NCBI RefSeq assembly: GCF_032854445.1 | Contig: NC_088302.1 | Coordinates: 42,226,191-42,290,190 of the forward strand | Direction: 5' to 3' | From: Liolophura sinensis | Lineage: Eukaryota > Mollusca > Polyplacophora > Chitonida > Chitonidae | Length of the DNA stretch: 64,000 bases | Shown: in pieces, positions 37,901 through 52,900 of the stretch | How positions within the stretch are numbered: position 1 is the stretch's first letter | Layout: every line of letters begins with the position of its first letter | Program-made: the position numbers and the translations under genes | The notes under the pieces: model-generated | The model's input: only the letters and a program-made list of their open reading frames with translations | The model's database searches: none | Told to the model about the DNA's origin: nothing

Positions 37901-40900
37901 ATGCCAATTAAATATATATATTTCTATACAGATTTACACGACGTAAACAATTCAAGAAATAAAGTGAATGGATTCCAGATAAATTCGCTATTGAGTCAAT
38001 GTTGCCTGATATATTAGCATGCATCGTACTTCTATTATATAAGATGGCCTTGATAGATGTCTTTATAGCTTACTGGGGTGAACATAGCCCTTATCCCATT
38101 TAAACCTGTAACTTACATGTAGGTTTGAGGGTAATGAAATATGATCACGGTGTTCGGAAGTTAATAATAATCATTTGTTCTCTAGGCCCTTACATTGTCA
38201 AGCATAGAACGGAAATACCTATCTGACAGCTGCCAAGCTCCTTTCTCCTAGACCGTTATTTTATCATGATTACCTTAACAACATAGCTGCTATTCCGCCC
38301 CCGCATGAGGCTAAAATTGTGTTCGCTGCCGCCCTGGAACAAAGAAAGGAAAATCTATAATACTTTGTTGTAGTGACAAATGCCATTTTTAATCACGTAG
38401 ACAAAATGTAATGATGACTTTCAAATTTCCAAGCAAAAGCACAACAATGCTGACGTTTTCAAAATGGCATATACATGTTTGTATATATAGCTTGTGTCAA
38501 GGTTTTGAATAAATATTGTATATTCCCTTCTGCCGACACGAAAAACCCACACAGAAGGTAAACTTATCAGATTCGCGTGTAGAATCTGAACCAAAGGTAT
38601 AATACATGCATCTATACTGTTTAATGAAGACTACATTTCTTCTGGTTGCATGCATTAGTCAAATACCACTTTTCATGATTAGCAGTTATCTGTGACAACC
38701 ATCCAGAGTGTGGTGAACGCACCTTGCGGCGATCTTCCATTTTCCACCACTGATTCCAAACGTACTGCCACAGTTAAATCCCAGCCAACCCCACCTGGGA
38801 CGAAAGGTAAAACACGTATATACAGAAGAATACCCTAGAGGAGACGGATGAAGAATTGCAGTCATTTAAATGCAGCACTGTTGGGTTGACAATGAAATGC
38901 ATCTCGTGGTGAGAGATCGTTTAGCATAGCCTTGAGGTGTGGAACTATTTCCACGGTCATCTTTGTAGATGGATTTCTACAACCCATTCGTGTCATGCCG
39001 TCATGATATGGTAGCCAGAAGGATGCATCTCTGAGAGCAGAGGGATTTTCAGTGAATGTAGAATAGGCCTACTGCCCTTCAGTGTGTCTTTTATATACAA
39101 ATCCCAACCGTATTCACTTATTTATTGATTTATTTATTTAACTGGTATTTATTTAACTGGTACTTTACACCGTGCTGAAGAATATTTCACTCATACGGCC
39201 AACATATGGTGGGAGGAAACCGGGCAGACCCCGGGGGAAACCCAGCATTATGCACATTGTATGTATAACTTATCACGTTATCTTTTTTCACATCTCCGTG
39301 TTCCGAAGATCAGTTTTTGGTTCTGCTTTTTGAGCGCAAAAAATTCATTTCCGACATTTAGAGACTAGACATAATCTAAGAATTTGACCCAGTCATTTAA
39401 ATACTAACGCTTCAGCAGTTGTAGACTCACATTTTTATAGAATGTAGCACACGGTTAGACCTAACAACAAAGACATACCCATTTTACTAGGAACAAAGGA
39501 GCAGTTTCATATCGACAAAAGCGGCAATTTAATTGGAAATGAAAATTACATGGGCGCTACGTTATGATCATAATAGCGCAGCACTTAACAAATTATATTT
39601 CCGCGTTTCAGGACAGTACAGGCGCATTCCATCTATACATTAACATAGACTAGTCTCAAGTATTCGTTAATACGTTTTTTCTACATCTTTGATGTCTCCC
39701 TTTTCATCATAAGTAAGCTCTAAGCTTCATGTCTGACCACTGAATGGCACAAAGCAAAAGTGTCCCGCTGACTTTTTTATATATATACGAGTATACTTTT
39801 TAATTGTTAATTGTTCTGTGGGGTAAAATTTTCAAAAGCCATTTACAATCGTCACTGACTGTCCAGAAATGAACTATTTCAATAATCTAAGGCCCGAGTA
39901 AACTTGATCACAGTGGACATGTATTTGAGGAATTAATTATATACTCTTTCTGAAATCAACGATCATATGACTTTGATATTCGTTCATAAATCTTTTCACC
40001 ATCAAACTATACTTCCAGACAAATTTCGATATTTGTTCAATAATACTTCTTATGTTAATATGTTCATCAACATCCAATCACCATGGCCTCACACAAGCTA
40101 ATGTTGTCTCTGCCATCCTTTTGAATTTTCACGTTACTCCATCAAAATTAAAGGAATTCGCAGCTTGTCAATGCATCTATAATTTATTACATCCATTTTA
40201 TTATTCTAGACCCGAAGTGGAGATCTGAAATAACACCTGGTCAAAACTCTTTGTAATCACGATTATGCTTTCGTCAAGTGTCTAGCTATAACAGATCATG
40301 GGATGTAACCTATATTCACCAGCTAAATGTTATTAAACCATTCACCTCGTATATTTATGCTTAATTAATTAATTTATTTATTTGATTGGTGTTTTACGCC
40401 GTACTCAAGAATATTTCACTTATACGACGGCGGCCAGCATTATGGTGGGAGGAAACCGGGGAGAGCCCGGAGGAAACCCACGACCATCCGCAGGTTTATT
40501 TTATGTTTAAAGTAATAAACCTATCATGATACATGTATCAACAGCTTATCTTATTTATCTAACTGTAATAAAACAAAATACAATATCTATTTTACAATTG
40601 TCTTTGCTAATTTCTGCTCCTTGCATACTGTCATAAATTATTGCATTATTTACTTTGTTAACATGTTCTGAATATATCAAATATTTCTTTATGAAAGATC
40701 ACAATTTTTCTTTCTCTCACGGATTCAGGCAATAAGCTGATCTCTAAAGCTTATTTCTTGAATACGATCATAGCTTGGAGCGTTCGACCTAGTTCTTTAT
40801 ACTTTGCATCTGAAAAAGCACTAATTTTAATATGCGGGAAACCAAGCAACGAAACCAGGAATTGTAATGACCTTTGTCATTCAGGTATTTTACAGCTAGC

Positions 40901-43900
40901 TAGGATCACGTTTACCTGAGAGAATTCAAATAGATAGAAATGTCGCTGAAATGTCAAACAGATAGAAACCGGCTGTGTTGCCACTCGTAGTATCAGTGAA
41001 TACTCGGAATATTGGCCAGACAAGCCAGTCTATCGCTGGCCACTCATTAGCAGCCTTTGACAGCAGACTAATGTGCCTCAGATTATTTCTGTCTACATTG
41101 CTGGATGTGATCGATCCTTCATATAGAGGCATTCGGTATAAAAATGATGGGAAACTTTTTTTAGAAAATGAACGGATGCTACGCCAACTGATTTCACATA
41201 CAGCAGTAATATTTTATTGTCAAGAACAGTATCATCTCAGTCCATTAAATGATTGGTTTAATCGACTGTATTGCCATGGGACACAGGGAAGCATGGATTC
41301 GATTTAATCCTTTTTTTAAGAACATTGATAACTTTGTAATTGTAGTATGTATATTTAGCTTAGATACAGTACTTGCTACTAGATCACTTAGACCACTTCG
41401 GTGGCATTCGGGAGGAACGGGATCAATCCCTGATCAGGTGATAAAAACTTTAATAATGATACTTGTTGCCACCTCGCTTGGCGCTCAGCATTGAGAGGTT
41501 AGAGCAAGGAAACAGGAGTGGTTGGCCCGGAGTTAGTACCAATGCAAATGAGGGGAGTGTCATGTCTGGTGTGTTCAGTGGAGCAGCAGTTTGGAGGCAT
41601 TTACTCACCCTGCCCCAAGAAGACACAATATATGTACTCGCACCTAATGACCCCTCGTCGTCATATGGAAAATTGCTAAGTACGACCTTAAACCCCAAGC
41701 ATCCTTTCATTCATTCTAAATCACTTATATAGTATAGCATAAGCATACCACAGAATAAACATGCCGAGAATGACGTTTGTGGGCATGCCCATTTCGTGTC
41801 TGTCCTCAGGGGTGAAGCGTTGGTGACGTGGTTTTATCATCCATGCTGCCACAAAAGAGGTCACCCCTCCGACAAGATGAACTGGTCCGTCCCCGGCAAA
41901 GTCCACGACTTCCAGACGCCTCATCCAGCCATTCTCCGCCCATACCCAATGAGCGGGAAAACAGTAGATAAACGTGTTGAAAAAGGAAAACACCACGTAA
42001 GCGGACAGTTTGGTGCGCTCAGCTATAGCACCTGAAATAATACACAAAGATGTAACATTTTGCCAAGGTGATATAATCTTCTTTCTTAAGATGTCATCGT
42101 TAGTTGTTTTAGTCTATTACAATATCGGGCCATAGATTGCACTATTATTCCTATAACGCTCTCTAATATCTGCGAAAGTGCTCTGTACGTAAAATCACAC
42201 TTGGACACATCAACACCAGTTAGAGTCAGTAGGATAAGAGCAACCTTTCAAAGCACACTGACTATTACCACAGCAGCAAAAAAAAGTGGTATGATCACGG
42301 CCACGGCCTTCAGCACCATTCGTGATGGTGATTCTTTTTCATGAGAACCACCGCCATCATCAACAATAGAACCCCGGAAACCACTGGCAGTGTCACCGGC
42401 GCAACGAGTATTAAAACAATCTCCATTATTACTACCACCAATAATACGATGTAAAACCACTTCCAACTAGAATTAGCTTACCTATTCAAGTTTGAAGTTA
42501 CAAGTTACAATTTGAACTTGTACTAAGTTACAACTTGAACTTGTACCAAGTTACAACTTGAACTTGTAACTTCTAACTAAAAGTCTCTGTTATTATAAAC
42601 ATCAGAACTTGAAGGCAACAAGCGTCACCAACTCCCATACTTCAAGTCATGCCAGTGTACATTAAACCACCATTTTCATGACCACCAACAGGGCACATAG
42701 GAATAATCAATAACAATAACCACCAGTAGCAGTACGACCGCAATGATACCCACCACAACCACCATTGGTATCAGTGTTACATGTGTTGTCACCACTACCA
42801 TCATCGATATCATTGGCACAACCGCAGGACATTGTCTTCTCCACAGCTACACCACAGGAAGGAAACAATCAACTCCATCACTGTAGCCAGCGGTAAACTA
42901 AAATATAACCACCACCAATACCATCAGCATGAAAGTAATGTTTAGGCTAATCTTTTTTCTCTCAAACTGTTGTCTGTCTCTATGTGTTTCTCAACTGATC
43001 TATTTAATCATTCCGGTTATAAATCAGTCCATTGTCACCACCATCACTGTCGCCTGTGCCTCTGTCACCACCGTCACCACCATCAGTGTCACTACCACCA
43101 TTGTCGCCTCCACTATTGTCCGCACTATCACTGTCACCTCCTCGACTGTCACAACAACCACTGTTATCACAACAGTCACCACCATTGTCATCCCCACAAC
43201 AAGCATTATCACCAACACTGTCACCATCAGCACTATCACCATCACCACCTCAGCCACCACCTCAGCCACAACCATTGCCACCACCAGCACTATCACAACC
43301 ACCAATATGCCCATCATAAACATCACTTAGCACCTCAGCCAACACTCCCACAACCATGCCCGTCACCACAGCCACTGTCACCAACGCTTCTGTCACCACC
43401 ACCCACCTCACCACCACATACATTAAACACCATTGAAACATACATTGTTCTGTACCTAAGCCACCAATGTTACATACATCACTTAGCACCTCAGCCAACA
43501 CTCCCACAACCATGCCCGTCACCACAGCCACTGTCACCAACGCTTCTGTCACCACCACCCACCTCACCACCACATACATTAAACACCATTGAAACATACA
43601 TTGTTCTGTACCTAAGCCACCAATGTTACATACATCACTTAGCACCTCAGCCAACACTCCCACAACCATGCCCGTCACCACAGCCACTGTCACCAACGCT
43701 TCTGTCACCACCACCCACCTCACCACCACATACATTAAACACCATTGAAACATACATTGTTCTGTACCTAAGCCACCAATGTTACATACATCACTTAGCA
43801 CCTCTGCCAACACTCCCACAACCATGCCCGTCACCACAGCCACTGTCACCAACGCTTCTGTCACCACCACCCACCTCACCACCACATACATTAAACACCA

Positions 43901-46900
43901 TTGAAACATACATTGTTCTGTACCTAAGCCACCATACATCACTTAGCACCTCAGCCAATACTTCCTCCGCTAGGTCCGTCACCACGACCACTGTCACCAA
44001 TGCTCTTCTGGAACGGATGCCTACCTTGTTGTGTTTCTCAACTGATTTATTTAATTATTCCTGCTTCATCATCCCGTTGGATTTGACAGATAAACTGAAA
44101 TCATTAACTGATAAAAATCGTATCGTTGCAATGTGCAACGTTCATAATTTAAACTAAAAGAAATTGTCTTTTCTGTAGTCACTTCGCGGCAGTATGACTG
44201 GAACATGACCGAAGTGTCGCTAAGTCATAACCATTCATTGAATTATTCTTTTCTGCAGACGAAAAGCTGATTTTTGTACTTTTCAAACATGGTCGTTATC
44301 CTATTCCTCATCCCGGATGGAGGCTATCAGAAAACACAAAATAATTTTCATGAGTCCCCAGGCTAGCTCAATTGTTCCAATAAATAACAGATCAGCGCCC
44401 CTAGGAATGGAATAATCGTCAATTATTAAAAAAGTTTGAGATTAAAAAGCAATACATTAATTCTGTAAATGATGGAATAACGAACGCGAGTGCTTAAGGC
44501 GTTAACGCCCCTTTCCCACTGACTGAATTGTTGATGACTTGCTAAGCCTTAAGTCGTGACATGCGCAGGTGTCTTGTCTGGGCACATGCGTGTGCACGCT
44601 CCACAGGGTTCAAACAAAGATAAACTGACTTCGTCTGGTCGTTACTTATAAAATATGCAAATGCATATGTTCTGCTGCTTTAAGAAAACATTTGCTACCA
44701 TTTAACACTTTATATCAACTTCTAGAAAAAACCTTAACAGGAAAATTGACAACAAGCTGTACTACATTAATTTGACTACTTGTCACACTCGTCACACTCT
44801 CTTATTGCTTTTGTTTTTACAAAAGGCAACCAAATTGCCGGAGAAAACAGGAGACGCTTTTTTCGAAGTAGTGTTTAGCCATAATCATTAACTCCAATCG
44901 GTGTTTAAATGTATGTCTGTGTTCCTATGTGCGTTTTTGTCGACAAAAAGATGAATGAGCACTAAAGAGGATTTTCCGTACCAGATACAATTGTAGTTGC
45001 TGTTGTTGCAAAGGAAGCTTGGAAAATAAACTGTGAAAATTCTTCTCCCATTTTTTCAGGTTCTGCAACGATAAAAATGGAAAAAAATAAATCACTTACA
45101 AGAAGATAGCGAAACTTGTGGGCGTTAAATTGACAAAAGGCCGTGTTTTATCAGTTACATGATACCATTTGCCAGCTATTCCACTCTCGTCGCTGCTTTG
45201 GTTTTACTTTCTTTGCTGTAAGCCTTTTATTATGCTGTATACAAGGTTACCACGTAACAAGCCAATGTAGTTAGCTATTATCTTCTGTGAAATGGAGTGG
45301 CTAACTGATGACGCAAAACTTACCATTACCCGATATAGTGAGTTATCAAAAGTATGCTTACTCATTATGTAAAACAACTGCGTCATGCAAACTGGGAGAA
45401 TACACATATTTAAAGATTGATGAGAGAAACAATTTATTATAAACAAAACTCAGTATAATATAAGACATACCTTTCTCAGGCTTTCTCAATGTACAAGTTT
45501 AAAACAACTTTCTCACAAGGGACGTAAGAAGGTTAAAGGAAGACTTCTAAATAACATTAGTTGCAATGGGCGTAAATATACATGTAGGCATACACATACA
45601 AAGTGGCAAGTCACATCCAAACTAAAGTCTCACAGAATGATGTAACTTCCATGAAATATAAATAGCCTGGCAATTCTGTGTTGAAAAATTTCAGCTGTTT
45701 CAATTGTTCCGTTGTTCGTGTTCTTCAGGTGTATGACATATTAACATACAAATCCGCAATCTGTATTGCCTGTTCCCGTATTCACATATGTCGTCTTTAA
45801 TAAACTTTACTTCTGATCATATATAATATTATATTTCAGAGAGTGGTAAACTGATACTCACAAACTCCAATACATGCATGCATTCTAAAGTTATTGCGTA
45901 TATACTCGAGTGGCACTCTGATAATGATCTCGAACGGTGAGTACTATACTATCATTATTTATATTGTACTGGTCAAGTCGAGATCTTTATGGTAAAGTTT
46001 AATGTTAGTCTATGGATAGTTTGATTTCATTCAATCCAAGGATCGACAAATGATGGCACACAATAATACAAAAAAATCGACCGAACAACAGCAATAATTT
46101 TGTACTGAAGATGTCATTAAATGAATGAAATGATTTTTTATTATAACAGTATTGAAACAGGAAGAAATTTAAGGTTCCAGGCGACAGTCTGAATATGATT
46201 ACAACATGTTCTTTTAGCCGATTTCAAGACAAAATAAAATCAATTTTTCCAACTGATAGCTTCTATATTCGTAAGCATTTCCATGCCTGCTTCTAAAAAG
46301 GCAAAATGATGCCACAACAAACCTGAAATGAGTCAAGTCCCGATCCCAAAAGATCTCCCCTCTCTCCAAAAACACATGCATGTAAATAAACATGGTACTA
46401 ATTATTATTTTGCGGATCATATTTTACTCCATCGTCCTAGATTTCATGCAAGAAACCTGCAACCTACCTGGATCGAGGAAAAAAGAGCCGATTCCGCAGA
46501 AGCTGTTGGTACCGGGATCGGTGCCAAAGCTGAAACCGTAGCCTAACATCCAGAAGGAGAGTCCACCAAACACAACGTCCACAGCATTCTTCACCATGAT
46601 GTTCACCTCGTTCTTACGACTGGCGATACCACTTTCAAGCAGTCCAAACCCTTACGGAAGAATGAAAGAAAATGTTTGTTTAAGTAAAAATCTCTTAACT
46701 TGATGCCCACGAATCCAGGCTTTGCTACTTCGGATAAGGTTTTATTTTCAAATCGTTTTTGCGTTTGGCAATACCACTCTTAAGCAATACAAACCCTTAC
46801 GGAACAATGAAAGAAAATGTTTGTTTAAATAAAAATCTCTCAACTTGATGCCCACGAATTCAGACTTTGCTACTTCGGATAAGGTTTTATTTTCACATTG

Positions 46901-49900
46901 TTCTTACGGTTAGCAATACCACTCTCAAGCAATACAAACCCTAACGGAACAATGAAAGAAAATGTTAGTTTAAAAAGAATCTCTCAACTTGATACCCACG
47001 AATCCAGATTTTGCTACTTCGGATAAGGTTCGCGACTTCATTGCGAAACGCCGGAAGGATTTTGGCCAATTTTTTTTTATGCGAGCCCATAAGATGCTAA
47101 AGCAGTACCGAAGAACTTTTCCGTTACAGTAGAAATCGATGTCTTTTACTAACATTTGTGGAACGGAAGACTCAAAGTGGATTTCAACCGGATTTGGTCC
47201 GGATTGTTTTTTTCTTAGTAAAATGCAGTTCTACCACAGAATATAAAATTACTATATATTTATATTAAAATATACTTTATAAAATTGAATTTAATTCTCT
47301 CGTAGATATATGCTTTCAGTAATACGGTGATTTTCAACAGCAACATGCAGATAAGCTCAACCACGTAGTTGTTATATGGGTAAACAGAAAGCATACGATC
47401 TTCTAATATGAATGGAGGTTAATACTGTAAAACTCAGTGCAAGTCACAGCTTCGGTGGCGTAATCATAAGAACGTTCGCCACTTTCTGCGGCAGAAAGTT
47501 TGTACAAATATCATAAACACTCTCTGTCAGAAGAGATTAATGAAGCTAAATTCGTATGATTTTTGTTTTGTATGCTGATTTTTTTTTCAGTCAGCATAGG
47601 GGAAATAAACAGGCATTTGTAATGGTGTATCAAATGACCATAGTGCAGTTAAAGCAAACGTCCAACGCCCCCATGGATGTTTACGAGACATGTCAATGAA
47701 AGCAGTGAAATACAATTATAGCTGAGCGAAGGAAATGAAATTTATATTTAACAGAGGCAGGGATGCATTGGGAACAACACAACGCTAACATCGGAAGACA
47801 GCGATGTTTACATCAATAATGCATGAATGGCTTCAGATATGTATGAAAGCTGATTTGCATTGACTCTATGTCTGCTTGGGGTTTAGTGACTGAACAATGG
47901 TTCAGTTTTATGACGACGACGAATCATTAGGGGTGTTTGTGTGTATGTATACTGAGTTTTCTTGTGGCAGGGCGAGTCCTTTCCGTCAAAGTGTTTCCGC
48001 TATTAAAGTATCATGCATAAAACATCTGACAAGACACCCACGCTGTCATATTATATACTAACACGGGATCAACCTTTCCTGTTTCCCTTCTGTATCTGCA
48101 GTTTTGAGCGTTAAGCGAGGCAGCAACAAGTGCCATTTTTGAAGTGTTTGCTATGACCGGTCGCCAATTTGATACCTGGGGTCTCCCAGACTTTTGGTGA
48201 ACGTTCTTATCATTAACCCACCGAAGCTGTGACTTGCACTGAGGTTTACAAGTATAAACCTCCTTTCATATTAGAAAATCGTGTGTTTTCTGTTTACCCC
48301 TATAACAATTACGTGGTTGAGCTTATCTGCATGTTGCTGTTGACTGAGATACAGAAGGGAAACAGGACAGGTTGATCCCGCGTTAGTATATAATATGACA
48401 GCGTAGGGTGTCTTGTCAGATGTTTTATGCATGATACTTCAATGGCGGAAACACTTTGACGGAACGGACTCGCCCTGCCACAAGAAAACACAGTATACAT
48501 ACACACAAACACCCCTAATGATTCGTCGCCGTCATAACACTGAACCATTGTTAAGTGCCACTAAAGCCCAAGCAGACATAGAGTCAATGCAAATCAGCTT
48601 TCATACATATCTGAAGCCATTCATGCATTATTGATGTAAACATCGCTGTCTTCCGATGTAAGCGTTCTGTGTTGTTCCCAATACATCCCTGCCTCTGTTA
48701 AATATAAATTACATTTCCTTTGCTTAAATATAATTGTCTTTTACTGCTTTCATTGACATGTCTCGTCAACATCCATGGGGGCGTTGGACGTTTGCTTTAA
48801 CTGCACTATGATAATTTAATATACCGTTACAAATGCGTGTTTATTTCCCCTACATTGTTTGCAAACAGCATACAAAACAAAACCATACGAATTTAGCTTC
48901 ATTAATCTCTTCTGACAGAGAGTGTTGATGATATTTGTACAAACTTTCTGCCAGAGACGTTGGCAAACACATATGAAATGGACGCACTGAGAAAGGGTAA
49001 AGGCCGCTGTCAGCTAGACCACCTATCAGATGTAGAAAGGTGGCAATGTTTTCATGACAATATACGCCTTCATCACCAAGTTTACACAGCCACGGTTGAA
49101 TTAAAATCACTTCATAATTGCAATAACTCTGACAAATACCTAACATTAAGTAGTACACTCAAAACATTAATACGGTAAGTTTAACAGCAAGTCCGAGTGA
49201 TGCTAGGATGTTTTCAGTTATTATGGCACAAAATTGTGTCATATTTAAGATAATATACTGTTAGTCTAATAGGATCTTTCTGTTGAATGAATATAATATG
49301 TGTGTTATATTTAACAGAACAATCTGCTGCAATGGCGGAATACATCCTTCAATTACTCAGACAAAAATTTTCTGTCAAAAGTCACAGATTAATTTTTTAG
49401 AGTGTAGTAGTAATTTGTTGGGCACTCCAGCCGTTGTGTGTCATTTCTCCGGGATTCTAGCGAGAAACCATATATGCACAAAACAGGGAGTACAGGGACT
49501 TCAGGAAGTGCAGTTTTAAACAAAAGCACAGGTTTGTCAACAGTTTTGAGCCAACAAAAGCAATTTACAAACAAGGTTCATACTTCTCAAGGTAGATTGG
49601 GTTTGGCGATAAAAGCAAGCAGGTAACTGCAAAGCTCAGTTGCCTGGCAATTCTAAATCACCATTAATAGAGATTATAGAATATTAAATTGATATACCGA
49701 AAACAGAGCAACAAAGCCCTAGAAATAAAACAGGTAACAAATCGGTTCACACATACATTACGTGTAACTAATGCGAACTGATCAAAGCCATAGGTGTTAA
49801 CTTATATTTGTTTACTTAGGGATTAGAACTGTATGACTGTATAGACACAAGGTACAGTATATGTGTAGGCAAAACTTCACCATGACAATTAAGCACTGAA

Positions 49901-52900
49901 GAACAATAAAACAAAATAAGCAATCAATACATGGATACCTTTGTAATTTCCTCTATCGCTATTACTCGTGTTTTTTCGTTTATTCGTCTGTGCCACATAC
50001 AGATATTTACATATAGGTAGTATCCCCTTCGTACCACACATATCCGGTTCGACCAAAGGCAGAAAACCTCTTTGCCTGAAACGCGCCATAAACCAACTTT
50101 TCATTTTGTCATATAAAGTAGGAGAAAAGGAAAAGACAAATTGATTTTACTTTATCATGAGAAAAAATCAAGCTTCCCTCTTTCTAGTTGAGTGAGGACA
50201 TTGAATATGTGGATGGTGTTGTATCCGGTTCTCGCTCAGGTAATGGTTCCCTTGGAAATCTGACATATTGGCGTGATTCACGGTGAACAGTCCCATTGGC
50301 TGATCCCAGGGCTTTTGATGGACAGGAACAATAGGAGTGTGCTAAGATGCATTTACAAGTCTACACATATACATACTTCAGTGGGTTGAGCAGAGAGGGG
50401 GCAAGTATAGTACATATTGGGTGAGAGACACCAGAGATTTGATGTAAAACAGCAATCTATCAGAGTAGATTATGGCATCTCTCTGTGGTGCCTCATCCAA
50501 GGTAAACTTCGGTCTTTCGGTCTTTTCATCGTCAATAGACCAGTGCTTTCAGGGGTTTCTTTCTGCGCCTACCTGTAAAATGACAGTTGCTCACACGCAT
50601 CAAACACAGCCATGCTTCCTAAATATTTTTAGAAATTGCAGATCGTTTGCTGCTTCTGGATCAATAACTAGTCATTTTGTTGAAAAAAAAAATGTAGTCA
50701 TCTCTCCATTGGGTCTTATTTTTGTCCAATCACAATGCCCCTATTTTCGAGAGGTTGTCTGGCTTCTCAGTGTGTGGTCTCAAACAAGCTGAATTACAAA
50801 GAAGGAGCCTTGTAAAGTTCTGACCTTTTTGTTGTAGAAACCTGCAATGCTCACAAAGCTGCCAAAACAACTGTGTTGAGGGGGAGAGCCAGAATTGGGG
50901 GCGCTAAGCTGGCCCCTGGTTCTCTTCCTCAATCGCAGAGAACGCTCACACGCTATGGATCCTTCCGATGAGACCAAAACGTTCGGTCCAATACTGTGTC
51001 ACTCTTCCTCAATCCTAGAGAACGCTCACACGCTGTGGATCCTTCCGATGAGACCAAAACGTCCGGTCCAATACTGTGTCACTCTTCCTCAATCCTAGAG
51101 AACGCTCACACGCTATGGATCCTTCCGATGAGACCAAAACGTCCGGTCCAATACTGTGTCACTCTTCCTCAATCCTAGAGAACGCTCACACGCTATGGAT
51201 CCTTCCGATGAGACCAAAACGTCCGGTCCAATACTGTGACACTCTTCCTCAATCCTAGAGAACGCTCACACGCTATGGATCCTTCCGATATACTCAGACT
51301 TCTCAAAACTTGGTCCACTGTTTTCTGTATATGTTATTTAATGTGTTTTCAACAAAACATTTTAAGCAAATACATGCCAATAACGACTAACAAACTGCAA
51401 TTAATATCGCTGTATTATTTTTATTTACCTATGCTTAAATCGTGGTGCTGGGGAAGTTGTTTATTTAACATTTTACACCAATCGTTAGAATAACAAAAGA
51501 GGTAAATTGAGCAGATTAGGATTTCATTGGTCAGAAGGAAGGGCCCTGTCAACCAGCACGCTGTCATCGCCGCTCTGGTTTTACTCTCTATCGTGCAGTC
51601 TGTTGTATTGTGACCACAGCTAATTGTTCCAGAAGAATTAAGGCTCCAGTCTAGTCTACAGCTCATCGTTCAGGGAATCTGATTTATCATCTTCACATGT
51701 AACATACGGGAGACTGGACTAAATTAAACCCGATTCAGCTCGATTCAAATAGTCAGACTTGGTGTGATGAGGAAGAGATGGCTTACATTATAGACATTTA
51801 TACTTGAATGACCGTGACATCAAAGAGGCTTTAACGGAAATGTCCTATTCCACAAATGGTCACATCAAAGCCAGCAAGCTGCTCTGTTGTTGGTATGGAT
51901 ATCTCCTTCTGTCTTTCGTTTGTGAGCTATAGGTTCAGGGAGCATAAAAGACATACACCTAACAACGCATACAAAGCTCCCACAAGGAAATTTTGCACGG
52001 TAAGGCCAAGGTCACTAAGGTCTCGGTGATGATGCGGGAAGTGACGATGTTGCAAAAAAAAAAAAAAAAAAAAAAACAAGAAAAAAAACAAACAATTTTT
52101 GATTCAAGTGAGTGAGTGAGTGCTTGGGGTTTAACGTCGTACTCAACAATGTTTCAGTCATATGACGACGAAGGAATCATTAGGGTGCATGTACGTGTAA
52201 TGTGCCTCCTTGTTGCTCTTTTATTTAGTGCTGCTTCACTGAGACGACTTACCGAAGGCAAGTAAGCGGCCACGCCCGAGCCATTATACTGATACGGGCC
52301 AACCAGTCGTTGCACTATCCCCTTCATGCTGAACGCCAAGCGAGGAAGTTACAACTTCCTCTTTTAAAGTCTTAGGTGTGACTCGATCAAGGATTGATCC
52401 TGGATCTACCGGTCCCGAAGCGGACGCTCTAACAACTGTGCTATCCGGGCCGGTATTTTTGATTCAATCTTTTCTCTCAAACGTGCTCAACATGATTTCA
52501 ACGCACACCTAAAGCATTCTTATTGAGATCCTTATTTTTGATATAACTAAACCTACACGTGTGTGGTGAGGCCTTAACTAAACAAGCGTGTGTTGTCCAG
52601 GTTTCAAAAATCAAACTGCTCTAGTAGTGGCATAGAGGTAAAGCATTCGGTGTGCAGGCGATGTGAGGAGTATGGGACACATACACCTCACCAGACACCT
52701 GAAGTAAAGCCACATGTCAACCAGCTATAGCTAGACTGTTTGTATCCTAAATGTTTTATTGATATTTTTAGTCCATGTGATTGGGAATGGGAAAAGTACG
52801 GTACTCGACATGACATTTCAAAACAGCGGTAACATAAATTAGCTAAAATATTGTGAGTGTTTGGTACATGTGTGCTGTGAATCATTACCGCTAATTATTC

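Larger units (their letters stand above)
38795..41748 (-). other. AMT-B intron 4
   Basis: 2954 bp, phase 2, shared. Holds two SINE 3' ends and a family 2-related SINE next to exon 4. Confidence 0.9.
42032..44981 (-). other. AMT-B intron 3
   Basis: 2950 bp, phase 1, absent from AMT-A. Dominated by ACC-rich low-complexity DNA and the 156-bp minisatellite; 44160-44980 is plain. Confidence 0.9.
47336..48955. repeat. Rearranged long inverted repeat (A-B ... A'-B') in AMT-B intron 1
   Basis: Block A (47336-47478) is inverted at 48200-48345. Block B (about 47488-48105) is inverted at about 48346-48955. The order is A, B, spacer, A', B', not the mirror order of a simple palindrome. Landmarks: ACATGCAGATAAGCTCAACC against its complement near 48317; AGAGATTAATGAAGCTAAAT against its complement near 48895. 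Arms differ by scattered changes. Confidence 0.9.

Noticed and set aside
42970-44157. 395-codon plus-strand frame and overlapping Thr-, Pro- and Val-rich frames
   Set aside because: Built from ACC-rich low-complexity DNA and the 156-bp repeat, and lies antisense within an AMT-B intron. No domain or splice structure.
46752-47035. A third AMT gene or an alternative exon 2
   Set aside because: Only about a dozen codons of the exon edge are copied, and the frame then meets a stop; treated as repeat units.
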